64,000 bases of DNA from Ktedonobacter robiniae. Lineage in GTDB: Bacteria; Chloroflexota; Ktedonobacteria; Ktedonobacterales; Ktedonobacteraceae. Of the stretch, positions 19,434-27,748 are shown piece after piece. Location of the stretch: assembly GCF_016587375.1 (NCBI RefSeq), contig NZ_BNJG01000003.1, positions 248,001 to 312,000 on the forward strand. Direction: 5' to 3'. Under the pieces are notes generated by a model. It searched no databases. It saw only the letters and a program-made list of their open reading frames with translations, and was not told the DNA's origin. Position numbers and translations under genes: made by a program. Positions within the stretch are counted from its first letter, which is position 1. Each line of letters starts with the position of its first letter.

Positions 19434-19982
19434 GTGTCTAAGCCCCCTTTGGAGCCAGAGATGCTCTTTTTGGAGAGCGAGACTCCCTCGCTCTTTCAGC
19501 ACTATGGACGTGCCATCTTTGCCTATGTGCGACTGCATGCCCTCTCCTACGAGGAATGCAAGGATATTACCCTGGAAGTCTTTCAGATTGCCTGGACCCG
19601 CGATGACCTGAAAGCGATCCAGGAGACGGAACACCTCAAGTGGTTACGCCGGGTGGCTTCGTACAAGATCGCCGACCGACATCGACGTACCAGCCTTCAT
19701 CCCGAAATCTCTCTGGAGGTAGTAACCCCGCTCGTTTCAGACGAGCAGAGCATGGACCCGGAGTCGATAGTCCTCCAACGGGAAGCCTGTTTGCGTCTGC
19801 ACCAGATGATTAGGCGCTTGCCCATCCTGCATCAACAACTGTTGCGTCTGCGCTACGGAGATAGGCTCTCTTTTGCCGAGATCGGCCAACTGCTCAACAA
19901 AGCAGAAGCGACAGTGCGCAAACAACATGCGCGCATTCTGTCCCGGTTACGATCCCTTTACGATCAACAGAAAGGAGCATGA
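19434..19982 (+). CDS. ECF-type RNA polymerase sigma factor
   Basis: 182 residues with sigma region 2 (LFQHYGRAIFAYVRLHAL, DITLEVFQIAWTR, HLKWLRRVASYKIADRHRR) and region 4 (LPILHQQLLRLRYGDRLSFAEIGQLLNKAEATVRKQHARILSRLR). The start is a GTG at 19434 preceded by GGGAGGA at 9 bases. The stop overlaps the next gene by four bases (ATGA), so a membrane protein is translated with it, the usual sigma/anti-sigma arrangement. The signal and promoters are unknown. Intact. Confidence 0.88.
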   Translation: MSKPPLEPEMLFLESETPSLFQHYGRAIFAYVRLHALSYEECKDITLEVFQIAWTRDDLKAIQETEHLKWLRRVASYKIADRHRRTSLHPEISLEVVTPLVSDEQSMDPESIVLQREACLRLHQMIRRLPILHQQLLRLRYGDRLSFAEIGQLLNKAEATVRKQHARILSRLRSLYDQQKGA

Positions 19983-20698
19983 AGATGACCACCCCTGACG
20001 ATTTTACGGCCCAGGAGCAGGAAAATCTTTTCCTTATTGAGCACTTACAGAAACTCTATGACACCCAGACTCAGGACGAGCAAGCGCTGCATGCCATTGG
20101 AGCACGTCTTGCCTTATCCCCCTGGCCGACCGCGCCAGAAAGTGTTCCAGGACCTGGAAGGAGGAAGGAGCATCAAGCGCCAGGACGAACTTCCTTTCCC
20201 CTCTCCTTGCGTCCAAAGGTTGGTTCTCTCAGCTTGTTGGCGGCAACTCTGGTAGTGGTTCTGCTCACGGGTTCATTCGCAGCCATGTCGATGTTCCTCC
20301 AACATCACTCCCCGGCCAACGGAACGCCCGCTCACGGATCAGGGACCCCTGCGGCCACGACTCCCTGTACCCAAGCTTATCCAGTGAGCGGAATCATCAC
20401 GAGAGTGGGGTTCAGCAACGGGACGCTCGGCACTGCGACCACCGTAGGCTTCGCTGATGTCAAGGGAGCGAAAGAGCAGTATCAAGGCTTACTGGGCGAA
20501 AACTTCTCTCTTCATTTCTTGAAAGGAATCAAAGTATTTGAGCAGCAGGAGAAAGGATGCCAGTCCGTCTCTTTGACTCGTTTAAAGATCGGGCAACATA
20601 TTCGGGTCCAGTTTGACGGCAACATTATGCAAAGTGCTCCGCCTCAGATAGTAACGCAGCAATTGATGATTGTCGCCGATAGGGGAGGCGGCTCTTGA
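19979..20698 (+). CDS. single-pass membrane protein, probable anti-sigma factor
   Basis: 239 residues: about 85 cytoplasmic residues, one transmembrane helix (LLAATLVVVLLTGSFAAMSMF, about 90-110) and an outer domain of about 125 residues including two Cys. The topology and the ATGA overlap with the ECF sigma gene suggest an anti-sigma factor whose N-terminal segment sequesters the sigma factor. No HxxxCxxC zinc motif is present, so it is not a ZAS-type anti-sigma. The function is inferred from context. Confidence 0.6.
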   Translation: MKMTTPDDFTAQEQENLFLIEHLQKLYDTQTQDEQALHAIGARLALSPWPTAPESVPGPGRRKEHQAPGRTSFPLSLRPKVGSLSLLAATLVVVLLTGSFAAMSMFLQHHSPANGTPAHGSGTPAATTPCTQAYPVSGIITRVGFSNGTLGTATTVGFADVKGAKEQYQGLLGENFSLHFLKGIKVFEQQEKGCQSVSLTRLKIGQHIRVQFDGNIMQSAPPQIVTQQLMIVADRGGGS

Positions 20699-20757
20699 GC
20701 AACCAATTGAGGACCACCGGATGATCAAACCAATCCTCCTCCCCTGGAGACGTCGTT

Positions 20758-20783
20758 GGGCAAGAGATCCTGGCCTCTTGCCC
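20758..20783 (+). terminator. hairpin after the sigma/anti-sigma operon
   Basis: GGGCAAGAG pairs with CTCTTGCCC around an 8-base loop, 60 bases after the stop at 20698, followed by CTTTGGTT. Probable but weak Rho-independent terminator. Confidence 0.5.
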
Positions 20784-20855
20784 CTTTGGTTCACCCTGCT
20801 ACCAGAGAGGGGAGAAACAACCACAAACAGATCGAAGAAGCCGAGAGAGAGGATG

Positions 20856-20880
20856 CCGCGAGGGAAACGTACCCTCGCGG
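20856..20880. terminator. second hairpin in the same gap
   Basis: CCGCGAGGG and CCCTCGCGG enclose a 7-base loop. Together with 20758-20783 it lies between the sigma operon and the converging GT39 remnant. The remaining sequence from 20699 to 21018 shows nothing else. Confidence 0.45.
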
Positions 20881-21099
20881 TCAACTCCCTACTTCATCGT
20901 TCCTGCCACTGAAGAGGTGAATGCTGGATAGCGTTGCTCTTTCCTCTCCAATCTTTCTTTTCTTGACTCAAGGAATTGCCCATAGATATATCCAAGGCTC
21001 GCCAGAAGGTATGATTATTTACAACATTCTATGCTGATATTCCAGATGGGGAGCGGTTTCTCCAGGTTCTGGATGGCGAATTTCGACTCTTCGCGCTGA

Positions 21100-21150
21100 T
21101 TTTGTCAGTTTCACCTCAAAAGTTGTGCTGGTTTCACCTAATTTACTAAC
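21100..21150 (-). repeat. IS21-like terminal repeats (solo end)
   Basis: On the minus strand the sequence carries two spaced copies of an AGGTGAAACyrrCA motif (TTAGGTGAAACCAGCA and GAGGTGAAACTGACA) about 22 bases apart, the organisation of IS21-family ends. It forms the point where the GT39 homology stops. No transposase genes of this element are near. Confidence 0.35.
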
Positions 21151-21833
21151 GGGCAGCGGGCAGGCACGCGTGAACAGCCTGAGCGACCGTGTCCCATTCA
21201 CGCAGGTAGTCTGCCGCACCCCAGTCAGCAGGGCGAAATCCCTGCCCCACATAAATATCTGGCTCATTGCCAATGTGAAAGCCAACCAGGGTCGTGCCGT
21301 GCGTCGTTTTCCGTCGAGGGTATGCTGTGCCTTCCAGTAGAGCAAGAGTGAGAGCAAGAGGAAAATGAGTTGAGAATCCTCAATATAGATCCCCTGATTG
21401 GTGAAAATGATCCAGGTATCGCTCGCCACCGCGAGTAGTGTGAGGAGCGCAACCCATTTCCCCTGTATCTGCCATACCACGACATAGAGGACGCCGAGCA
21501 TAATGAGCGAATTAAAGACGCTAAAGAGCCGCCCGGTAAAAAAGCTCTGGTCATGGAATACCCGAACCAGCCACCCAGCAAAAGCAGGTAGAAGGGTGGA
21601 TGATAGAGGAAGGAGATCGTTGGTTGCCCAAGTGCCGGACGGACCACGGGAAAGCCGTAGCGTAGCACTTCCCCTGCTGCATAGCGATAGATTGGTTTAT
21701 CGACCTCTATCCCGGTATGCATCGTGGCGATGAGGCGCGCGAGTGTCGCGAGCAAAAGGACGCTCAAGACAGTGATATGCTCCCACGTCAGTGTGGCTGT
21801 GCGTGTTTGTTTATAGGAAAGTGTTGTTGTCAT
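21150..21833 (-). pseudogene. GT39-type membrane glycosyltransferase, N-terminal part, frameshifted
   Basis: From ATG 21833 the protein starts with a basic tail and a transmembrane helix, then the extracytoplasmic loop VDKPIYRYAAGEVLRYGFPV and LYHPPFYLLLLGGWFG, a layout typical of ArnT/PMT-like glycosyltransferases acting on polyprenyl sugar donors. Near 21530 a frameshift occurs and the membrane segments continue in another frame (VLYVVVWQIQGKWVALLTLL, IEDSQLIFLLLSLLLYW) until about 21150, where an IS21-like end replaces the rest. The gene is dead; it is a second GT39 family member beside that at 6005-7735. Confidence 0.6.
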
Positions 21834-21899
21834 CCCTGACTCCTTCTATCGTGCTTGCTGAAGCATATTGGCGAGCTCTGAGGCTCTGTGTTTTCCTTT

Positions 21900-22247
21900 G
21901 AGCCACATATAACAGGTTCCGCCGACCCAGAAGCTGATATGGAGAAGATCAAGAAATGGGAAGATCAGCGCGCGGTAATCCCTGGCTTTGCGTACACTGG
22001 CCACAGCAAGGCCTGCCTACACGAGGAATGCGCACACGGCATCCGTAAGCAGACCAACACTCCCAAAGAGATCGAAAAGGCGAGATCGGAGCGACGCAAG
22101 CAAGTTCGAGCAGAACTCAGTACGCGAGAAGCCATGGTCAATCAATATGTAGAGATACACCATGCTCCGCCGCCTGCCCCCAAAACGGTGGTGGAACCCG
22201 CGTCGGTCGAAGTGCGGCCACGACTCAAGAGGTACATCAATGACTGA
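21900..22247 (+). pseudogene. Mu/TniA-type transposase, C-terminal tail
   Basis: The frame ends in RLKRYIND with its stop overlapping the next start. The helical, basic segment GFAYTGHSKACLHEECAHGI through EKARSERRKQVRAELSTREA resembles the C-terminal tail of Mu-like transposases that contacts the partner ATPase. The catalytic domain is absent and the left border lies at about 21900 against the GT39 gene. Its pairing with an AAA+ gene supports the assignment, which otherwise rests on weak similarity. Confidence 0.45.
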
Positions 22248-22549
22248 CCAGAATGGGAAGAATTCTCAAAGCTTTGTGGCGACGAAAAGCTATCGTCGTT
22301 TCGGTGAGATGTGCGATGCCTGTCGGCGTGCTCGTGTGGTGGGTCTAAGCTATGGTCCCCCAGGCACAGGCAAAACCGAGTCCGCGAAACAGTACGCGCA
22401 ATGGAGCCTGTTCAAGCCTTTCCTGCCTGAAACGTTCATTACCTTCACGGGACGGAGCGCCAAAGAAGTGGTCGAGACCGCACGCCAGAATCTCATCATC
22501 GGGCCAGATTGAGCGGACCTCTCTTGATGAGGTGTCTCAAAACCGTTCG
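22241..22549 (+). pseudogene. TniB/MuB-like AAA+ transposition ATPase, N-terminal fragment
   Basis: From ATG 22241, which overlaps the preceding gene, the frame encodes YRRFGEMCDACRRARVVGLSYGPPGTGKTESAKQYAQW with a clear Walker A (GPPGTGKTES). At about 22503 a single-base shift ends the frame early (TGA 22510-22512), while the expected continuation IERTSLDEVSQNRS follows in another frame until a MITE begins at 22550. Walker B and the rest are absent. In intact elements this ATPase binds target DNA and recruits the transposase. Confidence 0.65.
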
Positions 22550-22668
22550 CAGCCTGTTGAAAAAGTCTCTGATGGATGAGTATATCGTGCAATCGGGCTA
22601 CTTTTACGCTCAAATTTCGTGTACCAGGGATAAAATGATGAGTTTATTTGGACTTTTTCAACAGGCTG
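22550..22668. mobile_element. 119-bp MITE with 18-bp TIRs and 5-bp target duplication
   Basis: CAGCCTGTTGAAAAAGTC at 22550-22567 is the exact inverse of 22651-22668, and GTTCG flanks both sides (22545-22549 and 22669-22673), a target-site duplication. It has no coding capacity. The terminal sequence shares GCCTGTTGAAAAA with the left end of the IS1182 remnant at 2987, so an IS1182-type transposase is the likely mobiliser. It inserted into the already frameshifted AAA+ gene. Confidence 0.85.
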
Positions 22669-22778
22669 GTTCGCTTTTTGCAACTTCCATTTCTGTTTCA
22701 GATAGTATTCTCCGCAACTGGGTATCATTTTGAAAGCAGGTGCCTTCGATGATACCCAGGAAGAACACGTGGCGACGT

Positions 22779-23140
22779 TTAGATGCCTACAGCCTTTTGC
22801 GAAATCGTTGCAAAGAAGGCCAGAATGCTTTGCCCTACCACCTCTGCTTCCTCGACATGCAGATGGTGTCCAGCCCCCTCGATGATCTGGACGGTTGCGT
22901 GTGGCAAACGCTTAGCAAGCGTGCGCGTTTCCTGTTGGGGATCTTTGAAATCTGGATCACGCGAGCCCATCAGGAGCAGAGCGGGAGTCTGAACCTCCCC
23001 ATGGCGAGTATAGGTTGCTCCACTGCTCTCGGAGAACAACTGCCGTAAGGCTCGCAAGCGGCCAGGTTCCTTGAGCATCGACGCCACTTCACGGCGATGC
23101 TCCTCAAAATCAGCGGGACGGACTTTGGGATACTGTCATT
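22779..23140 (-). pseudogene. alpha/beta hydrolase, C-terminal fragment
   Basis: The minus-strand frame reads YPKVRPADFEEHRREVASML, then VQTPALLLMGSRDPDFKDP (acid-residue region, Asp in GSRDPDF) and VQIIEGAGHHLHVEEAEVV (catalytic His) to a natural C-terminus at 22779. The N-terminal part with the nucleophile is missing. The fragment at 25245-25500, also minus strand, carries the N-terminus of such a hydrolase and may be the other piece of the same gene, now separated by about 2.1 kb. Confidence 0.65.
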
Positions 23141-23149
23141 AATACCATA

Positions 23150-23400
23150 ACTTCGCCGAAAGGAGCGTTAATGCGTCATAAGTCAAAACTGGCGAATATA
23201 TGTGTCAGCCCCTCAATCAATGACTAGCCTTGCTTCACAGCATTAGGACCTGGTTGCCTCGTCTCTCTGCCTCCTGGTTGGCGACCTCTCTGGCAATGAT
23301 TCGCGGCAAAAATGGCATGTGTATCCATTTCATTGCCGCTTTGACGCATATACTCGCCTAAATTCGGCGATTTGCGGCTTTCCCAGAGCAGGAATTCGAC
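23150..23400. repeat. pair of inverted element ends
   Basis: A motif GGCGARTATATGYGTCA occurs rightward at about 23191-23207 and inverted at about 23345-23361. The left flank also contains AGTCAAAACTGGCGA (23181-23195), which recurs at 25199-25213 beside the other hydrolase fragment. This looks like a small non-autonomous element or two element ends. The remainder of 23141-23515 holds no gene. Confidence 0.35.
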
Positions 23401-23515
23401 TCTTTTCGAGGTAGGGCTAGGAATAGCAGGCCGAAGCGCGTTGAACGCGGCGGGTGTGCTGCCTCAGCAGGACTGTGCAAGCACAGCCCCTACGGTCGAT
23501 TCGTGCATTCGCGCA

Positions 23516-24067
23516 TCATATCGAGCGTTCCAGCCCGGCGATAAAGAGGTTGAGGAGCCAGTGAAAGCTGGCATCTAGGTCATATGACATCTTGAAGCCG
23601 CCCGCCATCTCAAGTGAGATGAAGCCCTGTACGATGCTGCGCAGGCTGCGGATGGCGTGAATGGCATCGTGCTCGTTGAGCTTGTATGGCGCAAGTACAG
23701 CCTGCGCGATCTCCAACACCTCTCTCGTGAGGGCCTGTATCTCCTCATAGTCGGGATCAGGTGCCAGCGTGAGGGCATAGCGTCCGGGGTCCTGGCGGGC
23801 ATAGGCTCGATAGACGTCGGCGAAAGCGAAGATCGCTTCCGCGCGCGCCTTGCCGATGGTCGCGCGCATAATAATGTCGCGCAGCTCCTTCGCGCAGTAG
23901 AGGGCCAGGTCGCGTTGGAGTCCGGGCAGTCCCGCGACGTGGTTGTAGAGCGAGGGTGTGCGAACACCCAGGCGTTGAGCGAGGCGACCGAGCGAGAGCT
24001 GCTCCAGGCCCTCTTCGTCGACCAGCTTCGCCGCCTCTTCCACGACGCGAGCCTTGTCCAATCCCAT
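23516..24067 (-). CDS. TetR-family regulator (WHG-type C-domain)
   Basis: About 183 residues from ATG 24067 (an alternative ATG at 24079 overlaps the upstream gene). N-terminal HTH: ARVVEEAAKLVDEEGLEQLSLGRLAQRLGVRTPSLYNHVAG; the C-terminal ligand domain with IHAIRSLRSIVQGFISLE resembles TetR_C_33/WHG regulators. It starts one base after the stop of the metallo-hydrolase gene, so both are one operon. Palindromes at 24846-24885 in front of the operon are probable operators, suggesting autorepression. The ligand is unknown. Confidence 0.85.
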   Translation of the reverse strand: MGLDKARVVEEAAKLVDEEGLEQLSLGRLAQRLGVRTPSLYNHVAGLPGLQRDLALYCAKELRDIIMRATIGKARAEAIFAFADVYRAYARQDPGRYALTLAPDPDYEEIQALTREVLEIAQAVLAPYKLNEHDAIHAIRSLRSIVQGFISLEMAGGFKMSYDLDASFHWLLNLFIAGLERSI

Positions 24068-24068
24068 T

Positions 24069-24785
24069 CTATGCGCCATGCGGTTGCGCGCCTCCCTCCT
24101 TCGCCAGTTCGCGCTCCGTGACGCGAATCGCGCGCTCCATCGCCTCCTGCGGTTGTTTGAGCATACGCCCATGTCCAATGGCGAGCACGGATGGCTGAAG
24201 GGCCAGGAGCTTGCGCGCGCTCTCCAACGCCAGCCCTTTATTCCAGGTAGACAGCGCGGGCAGGGGGAAGAGAGGGCGAATCGTTCCCGAAACGGCGACG
24301 CCACCTAGCGTCTGCATGGCATCGCCCGCAATCACGGCGCGATCCCTGGTATCAAAGAAAGCGGCGTGGCCCGGCGTGGCAATGACTTCCAGCGAACCAA
24401 AGCGGTCGCCCTCGCGCAAGAGAACAGTGGGTTTGGTCTGGCAGCCGGGATAGCCGCCACGCAGCTTTGTCTGCGGCTCCAAGGGGTCGAGACTCATGTC
24501 GCCGGAGAGGAAGCGCGTGTCTCGCTCGCTGATAGCCACGGGCACATCAGGCAGGGCCTCGTGCAATGCGTCCAGTGAACCGATATGGTCAGCATGGGCA
24601 TGGGTCAGAGCGATACGCGCGATTGGAAGGCCGAGCTTGCGCGCTTTCTGCATGATCGCCTGCGCCTGCCCGCCCACGATGGCATCAATCAGGGTAAAGC
24701 CGTCGTCCTCGCGTACGAGATAGCAGTTCATCATGCCCATGTAGGTCAACTGGTAGAGGTTGTCGCTATAAGCCGTTACTTTCAT
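24069..24785 (-). CDS. MBL-fold metallo-hydrolase
   Basis: 238 residues. The zinc-binding motif THAHADHIGSLD supplies the first ligands; further His/Asp ligands are in TPGHAAF and AVIAGDAMQ, with a last His in AIGHGRML. Length and motif order match glyoxalase II / lactonase-like cytoplasmic MBL proteins. It is first gene of an operon with the TetR regulator, so its substrate may be related to the regulator's ligand. Intact; no signal peptide. The precise substrate cannot be deduced. Confidence 0.88.
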   Translation of the reverse strand: MKVTAYSDNLYQLTYMGMMNCYLVREDDGFTLIDAIVGGQAQAIMQKARKLGLPIARIALTHAHADHIGSLDALHEALPDVPVAISERDTRFLSGDMSLDPLEPQTKLRGGYPGCQTKPTVLLREGDRFGSLEVIATPGHAAFFDTRDRAVIAGDAMQTLGGVAVSGTIRPLFPLPALSTWNKGLALESARKLLALQPSVLAIGHGRMLKQPQEAMERAIRVTERELAKEGGAQPHGA

Positions 24786-24845
24786 GATCCTTCATAATCC
24801 TTTCGCTAATCATATTTATGTTTGAATTAACATTAGAGGCCTATT

Positions 24846-24885
24846 TGCTAATCATATTAGCATAGCAAACTAATATAATTAGTTT
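24846..24885. promoter_or_regulatory. tandem palindromic operators for the TetR/MBL operon
   Basis: TGCTAAT-CAT-ATTAGCA (24846-24862) and AAACTAAT-ATA-ATTAGTTT (24867-24885) lie 61-100 bases upstream of the MBL start in AT-rich DNA. A degenerate half-copy (GCTAATCATATTT) is at 24805. Spacing of 21-22 bases between centres puts both on the same helix face, as expected for TetR dimers. Confidence 0.6.
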
Positions 24886-25068
24886 GTCAAGAGGAACCTG
24901 CCTCTTTGCCTTCCCAATCGAGCGTGATGAGTGATCCTAGCTCTACCTCTTTTCCGCAATGAGAAAATTTGGCAAGGTTATGAGTCGATCTGTGTTTTGT
25001 ACGAATTTATGCGTCAGAAAATTCAGTATTGGCTCATCCATTCAAGCTCAAATGGCTGGCGACATTAT

Positions 25069-25190
25069 GGTTCATACACAACTTTGGTGAAGTATGAGCT
25101 TATTTTTGAAATCTCCTCGCGGTTTTGAGCGGAAAGAATTGCTTATCAGCATTCTATTGATGTGCTTATCACCAAAGTTGTGTATGAACC
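25069..25190. mobile_element. 122-bp MITE with 22-bp TIRs and 7-bp target duplication
   Basis: The 22-base termini (25069-25090, beginning GGTTCATACACAACTT) and 25169-25190 are exact inverses, and ACATTAT flanks the element on both sides (25062-25068 and 25191-25197). No coding capacity. The TIR sequence resembles ISL3-family ends, whose insertions give 8-bp duplications, but that link is tentative. Around it, 24886-25244 contains no gene. Confidence 0.85.
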
Positions 25191-25244
25191 ACATTATGAG
25201 TCAAAACTGGCGAGTTTATGATCTTTCTGACACAGAGGAGGCAC

Positions 25245-25500
25245 ACAGATGTTTGATGAGTGCCAGCATATCCGAACCGAGTGCCGCATCAGTGTATGAG
25301 GGCCAGTCAACGCTCGATTCTCCTTGCCCCCGCATATCCATCGCGACAACACGGTATCCTGCAGCAACCAGTTGAGGTGTCGGATAACGATATTCGGAGC
25401 GCAAATCGCCCCCGGCTGGCATACAAAGTACCAGAGGTCCCTGGCCCTGATCATCAAAACCAATCGTTCCATCGGCGAGTTTCAAGTAGTGCGTTTGCAT
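25245..25500 (-). pseudogene. alpha/beta hydrolase, N-terminal fragment
   Basis: From ATG 25500 the frame reads LADGTIGFDDQGQGPLVLCM, the oxyanion region, then YRVVAMDMRGQGESS and ALGSDMLALIKHL, and leaves homology at about 25245 before the nucleophile elbow. It follows the SigJ-type gene on the same strand by 22 bases and so belongs to that operon. A matching C-terminal piece is at 22779-23140. Confidence 0.65.
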
Positions 25501-25522
25501 TGGTATTTCTTTCTTTAGTTCT

Positions 25523-26401
25523 CTATTGAAGATGACGTAACTTCTCTGCATTGACGATCACATCGATCTCCTGTATGCGTCCTTTCAGCAGTTCACAGGT
25601 CACGACCGCATCGACTCTCCCGTAGGCATGTACGATGACCCCGGGTTGCCCGTTGATAGTGGCGAGATTCCAGGACCACTCCGTTTCTCGCGAGATTCTT
25701 TTGACAACCGTGAGCAGATAGCGTACCGCCTCGGCAGCCCCATGCAGTGGCATCGGCCAGCGTAGTTCGCCGCCATCGCTGTAGAGCGTCACATCTTCCG
25801 CGAGAAGATCCAGCAGTGCTTTCATATCTCCTTGAGAGCTTGCCTGGAGCAAACACTGCAAGAACTGCTCATGCTGCTCCTTAGAAACAAGGTAACGAGG
25901 CCGTTTTGAGGCCAGATGCTGGCGAGCACGGTAGATGATTTGACGACAGCTATGCTCGCTTTTTCCCACCATCCGAGCAATTTCATCATAGTCGTAGTCA
26001 AAGACTTGACGTAGCAAAAAGACTGCTCTTTCTAGCGGCGAGAGTTGTTCAAGCAAACGTAAAAAGGCGATCGAGAGATCCTCGGCACGCTCCGCCTGCT
26101 CTTCAAGATCAACCGAAATCATCGGTTCTGGTAGCCAGATGCTCGTCGATGTTTCATGTTTCACGCGTGCCGTACGCATATGATCAAGGCACCAGTTGGT
26201 TGCAATCGCACAGAGAAAAGCTCGTGGAGAGTGGATCGCCTGCGTTTCCCCTTTCCTCTCCGTGAGCTCCCAGCGCAGGAAGGTTGCTTGTACACAATCC
26301 TCAGCGTCCATTACACTTCCCAGCATGTTATATGCCAGAGAAAATACCAGTGGTTGATAGGTGTGAAACAGTGTTTCTGTATTCATATTGTTTTCTAACA
26401 T
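25523..26401 (-). CDS. SigJ-type (ECF41-like) sigma factor with SnoaL-like C-domain
   Basis: 292 residues: region 2 (LVFSLAYNMLGSVMDAEDCVQATFLRWEL), region 4 (LSPLERAVFLLRQVFDYDYDEIARMVGKSEHSCRQIIYRARQHL) and a C-terminal SnoaL-like domain of about 110 residues (LLAEDVTLYSDGGELRWP) ending IVNAEKLRHLQ, close to the conserved NPDKL-type tail of ECF41 factors. That domain acts as built-in regulator in place of an anti-sigma factor. The ATG at 26401 overlaps the stop of an FAD oxidoreductase, matching the known pairing of ECF41 genes with oxidoreductases. An ATG at 26386 is an alternative start. Confidence 0.85.
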   Translation of the reverse strand: MLENNMNTETLFHTYQPLVFSLAYNMLGSVMDAEDCVQATFLRWELTERKGETQAIHSPRAFLCAIATNWCLDHMRTARVKHETSTSIWLPEPMISVDLEEQAERAEDLSIAFLRLLEQLSPLERAVFLLRQVFDYDYDEIARMVGKSEHSCRQIIYRARQHLASKRPRYLVSKEQHEQFLQCLLQASSQGDMKALLDLLAEDVTLYSDGGELRWPMPLHGAAEAVRYLLTVVKRISRETEWSWNLATINGQPGVIVHAYGRVDAVVTCELLKGRIQEIDVIVNAEKLRHLQ

Positions 26402-27687
26402 GTCCGTTTCAGAATCAGATGAGCCGCCGTCTGCGCACTCACTAGGCTCGCGTTTGCCAGATGATCAACCATCCCCACCCAATCGCCTGCGACATACAGT
26501 TGGTTGTACAAAGGAACGGCTGGCTCTGGCCTCCCGGAAAGACCTTGACGACGGGCCTGAAGCAGATCAGAGGAAACAAGCATATGGGGGAGAAACTGCT
26601 GTTCCACCACTGCTTCTCTCCAATCAGGCTGCAATTGATCAAGCCAGGCTTCCATTTCAGCGCGGTTCGCATCGGCATCGCTTTGTTCGTCCGGGGCCAG
26701 ATATTTGATCAGATGGAGTAACGCTCCTCCTTCTGGAGCAAGCCGAACGTTGGGCGCATGATTAGCATAGAACAGTGGGCGTTCAAGATGCAAGACGGTC
26801 AATCGTTCCGGATGGGGTAAACGCTCCAGGGCAAGATCCAGGCAGGCAGCATACAACGGAATGGTTTGCTCAGCGTATGAGCGCAAGATGTGTTGTGGTC
26901 CATTAACCACTAACTCAGCGGCTCGCGCAGGCTCGATTGCCAGGACGACTGCCCGTGCCTGCACGGTACGTCCATCGGTCAGGTGGATAAGATGAGCCTC
27001 CTGGCCCGTTTCCACGGCTACGACACGGGTTCTGGTGGAGATCCGCGCCCCAGCAGCCTGCGCCTGGGTGGAGAGACCATCAACCAGCGTTTGCCATCCC
27101 CCGTCAAGGCGCAAGGCGTCAGGGCGCTTGCCAACGAGGTCCAGGGTAAAGCTTGCATCGAGCAATTGAGGGGCATGGGTATAGGTGGCTAGGCGTGCTC
27201 CCGCTTCGACAAACTGTCTAACCACCGGATGGACAACCTGCTGATCGAGCCAATCTTGCAAGCTCATTCCCACGAGAGACTCAGGGCGAAGCGTTGCCAG
27301 GCGCATCAGGAGACTCCCAAGTTCCATTCGGCTCTCTTCCTGAAGCAAAGTGGTGGTGCGCAAGCTGACTGGATCAATCGGCAAACGATGAAAGCTACCC
27401 TTAGCGTAGGCCTCGTAGCTTTCCCGTTCTGATCGTTTTCCCTGATAAGTCACATCAAGTTCGCGGAGAACTGCTTCACCCGTGCCTGTAAGATAAAGGG
27501 CATGGATGCCCTGATTGAAGAAAAAACCGTGATGATCTTTCGTTCTGGCTCGTCCCCCAAGCTGGTTCGCCTTCTCAAAGAGAAGGACTGAACATCCTCC
27601 TCGGGCCAGTATGGTAGCAGCGGTGAGGCCTGCCAGGCCTCCCCCAACAACGACTGCATCAAAAGATGGAGAAGATACTTCTTGCAT
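26395..27687 (-). CDS. FAD-dependent oxidoreductase (phytoene desaturase / amine oxidase-like)
   Basis: 430 residues from ATG 27687. The FAD-binding motif VVVGGGLAGLTAATILARGG and following LLFEKANQLGGRART are at the N-terminus; the C-terminal GDWVGMVDHLANASLVSAQTAA matches the second dinucleotide-contact region of phytoene-desaturase-like flavoproteins. An upstream ATG at 27807 would add 40 residues of no known function. It overlaps the SigJ-type gene by 7 bases. A likely ECF promoter lies at 27749-27775. The substrate is unknown; carotenoid synthesis genes are not present nearby. Confidence 0.85.
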   Translation of the reverse strand: MQEVSSPSFDAVVVGGGLAGLTAATILARGGCSVLLFEKANQLGGRARTKDHHGFFFNQGIHALYLTGTGEAVLRELDVTYQGKRSERESYEAYAKGSFHRLPIDPVSLRTTTLLQEESRMELGSLLMRLATLRPESLVGMSLQDWLDQQVVHPVVRQFVEAGARLATYTHAPQLLDASFTLDLVGKRPDALRLDGGWQTLVDGLSTQAQAAGARISTRTRVVAVETGQEAHLIHLTDGRTVQARAVVLAIEPARAAELVVNGPQHILRSYAEQTIPLYAACLDLALERLPHPERLTVLHLERPLFYANHAPNVRLAPEGGALLHLIKYLAPDEQSDADANRAEMEAWLDQLQPDWREAVVEQQFLPHMLVSSDLLQARRQGLSGRPEPAVPLYNQLYVAGDWVGMVDHLANASLVSAQTAAHLILKRTC

Positions 27688-27748
27688 AACTACTTTTCTC
27701 TCTTTCTTGTGTCGAAGAAACGTGGCGTTCTCGTCAGCGCATACATAA

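Noticed and set aside
24069..24304. N-terminal extension of the TetR protein to 24304
   Set aside because: The extra 75 residues are the shadow of the MBL gene in another frame; TetR homology begins at 24067.
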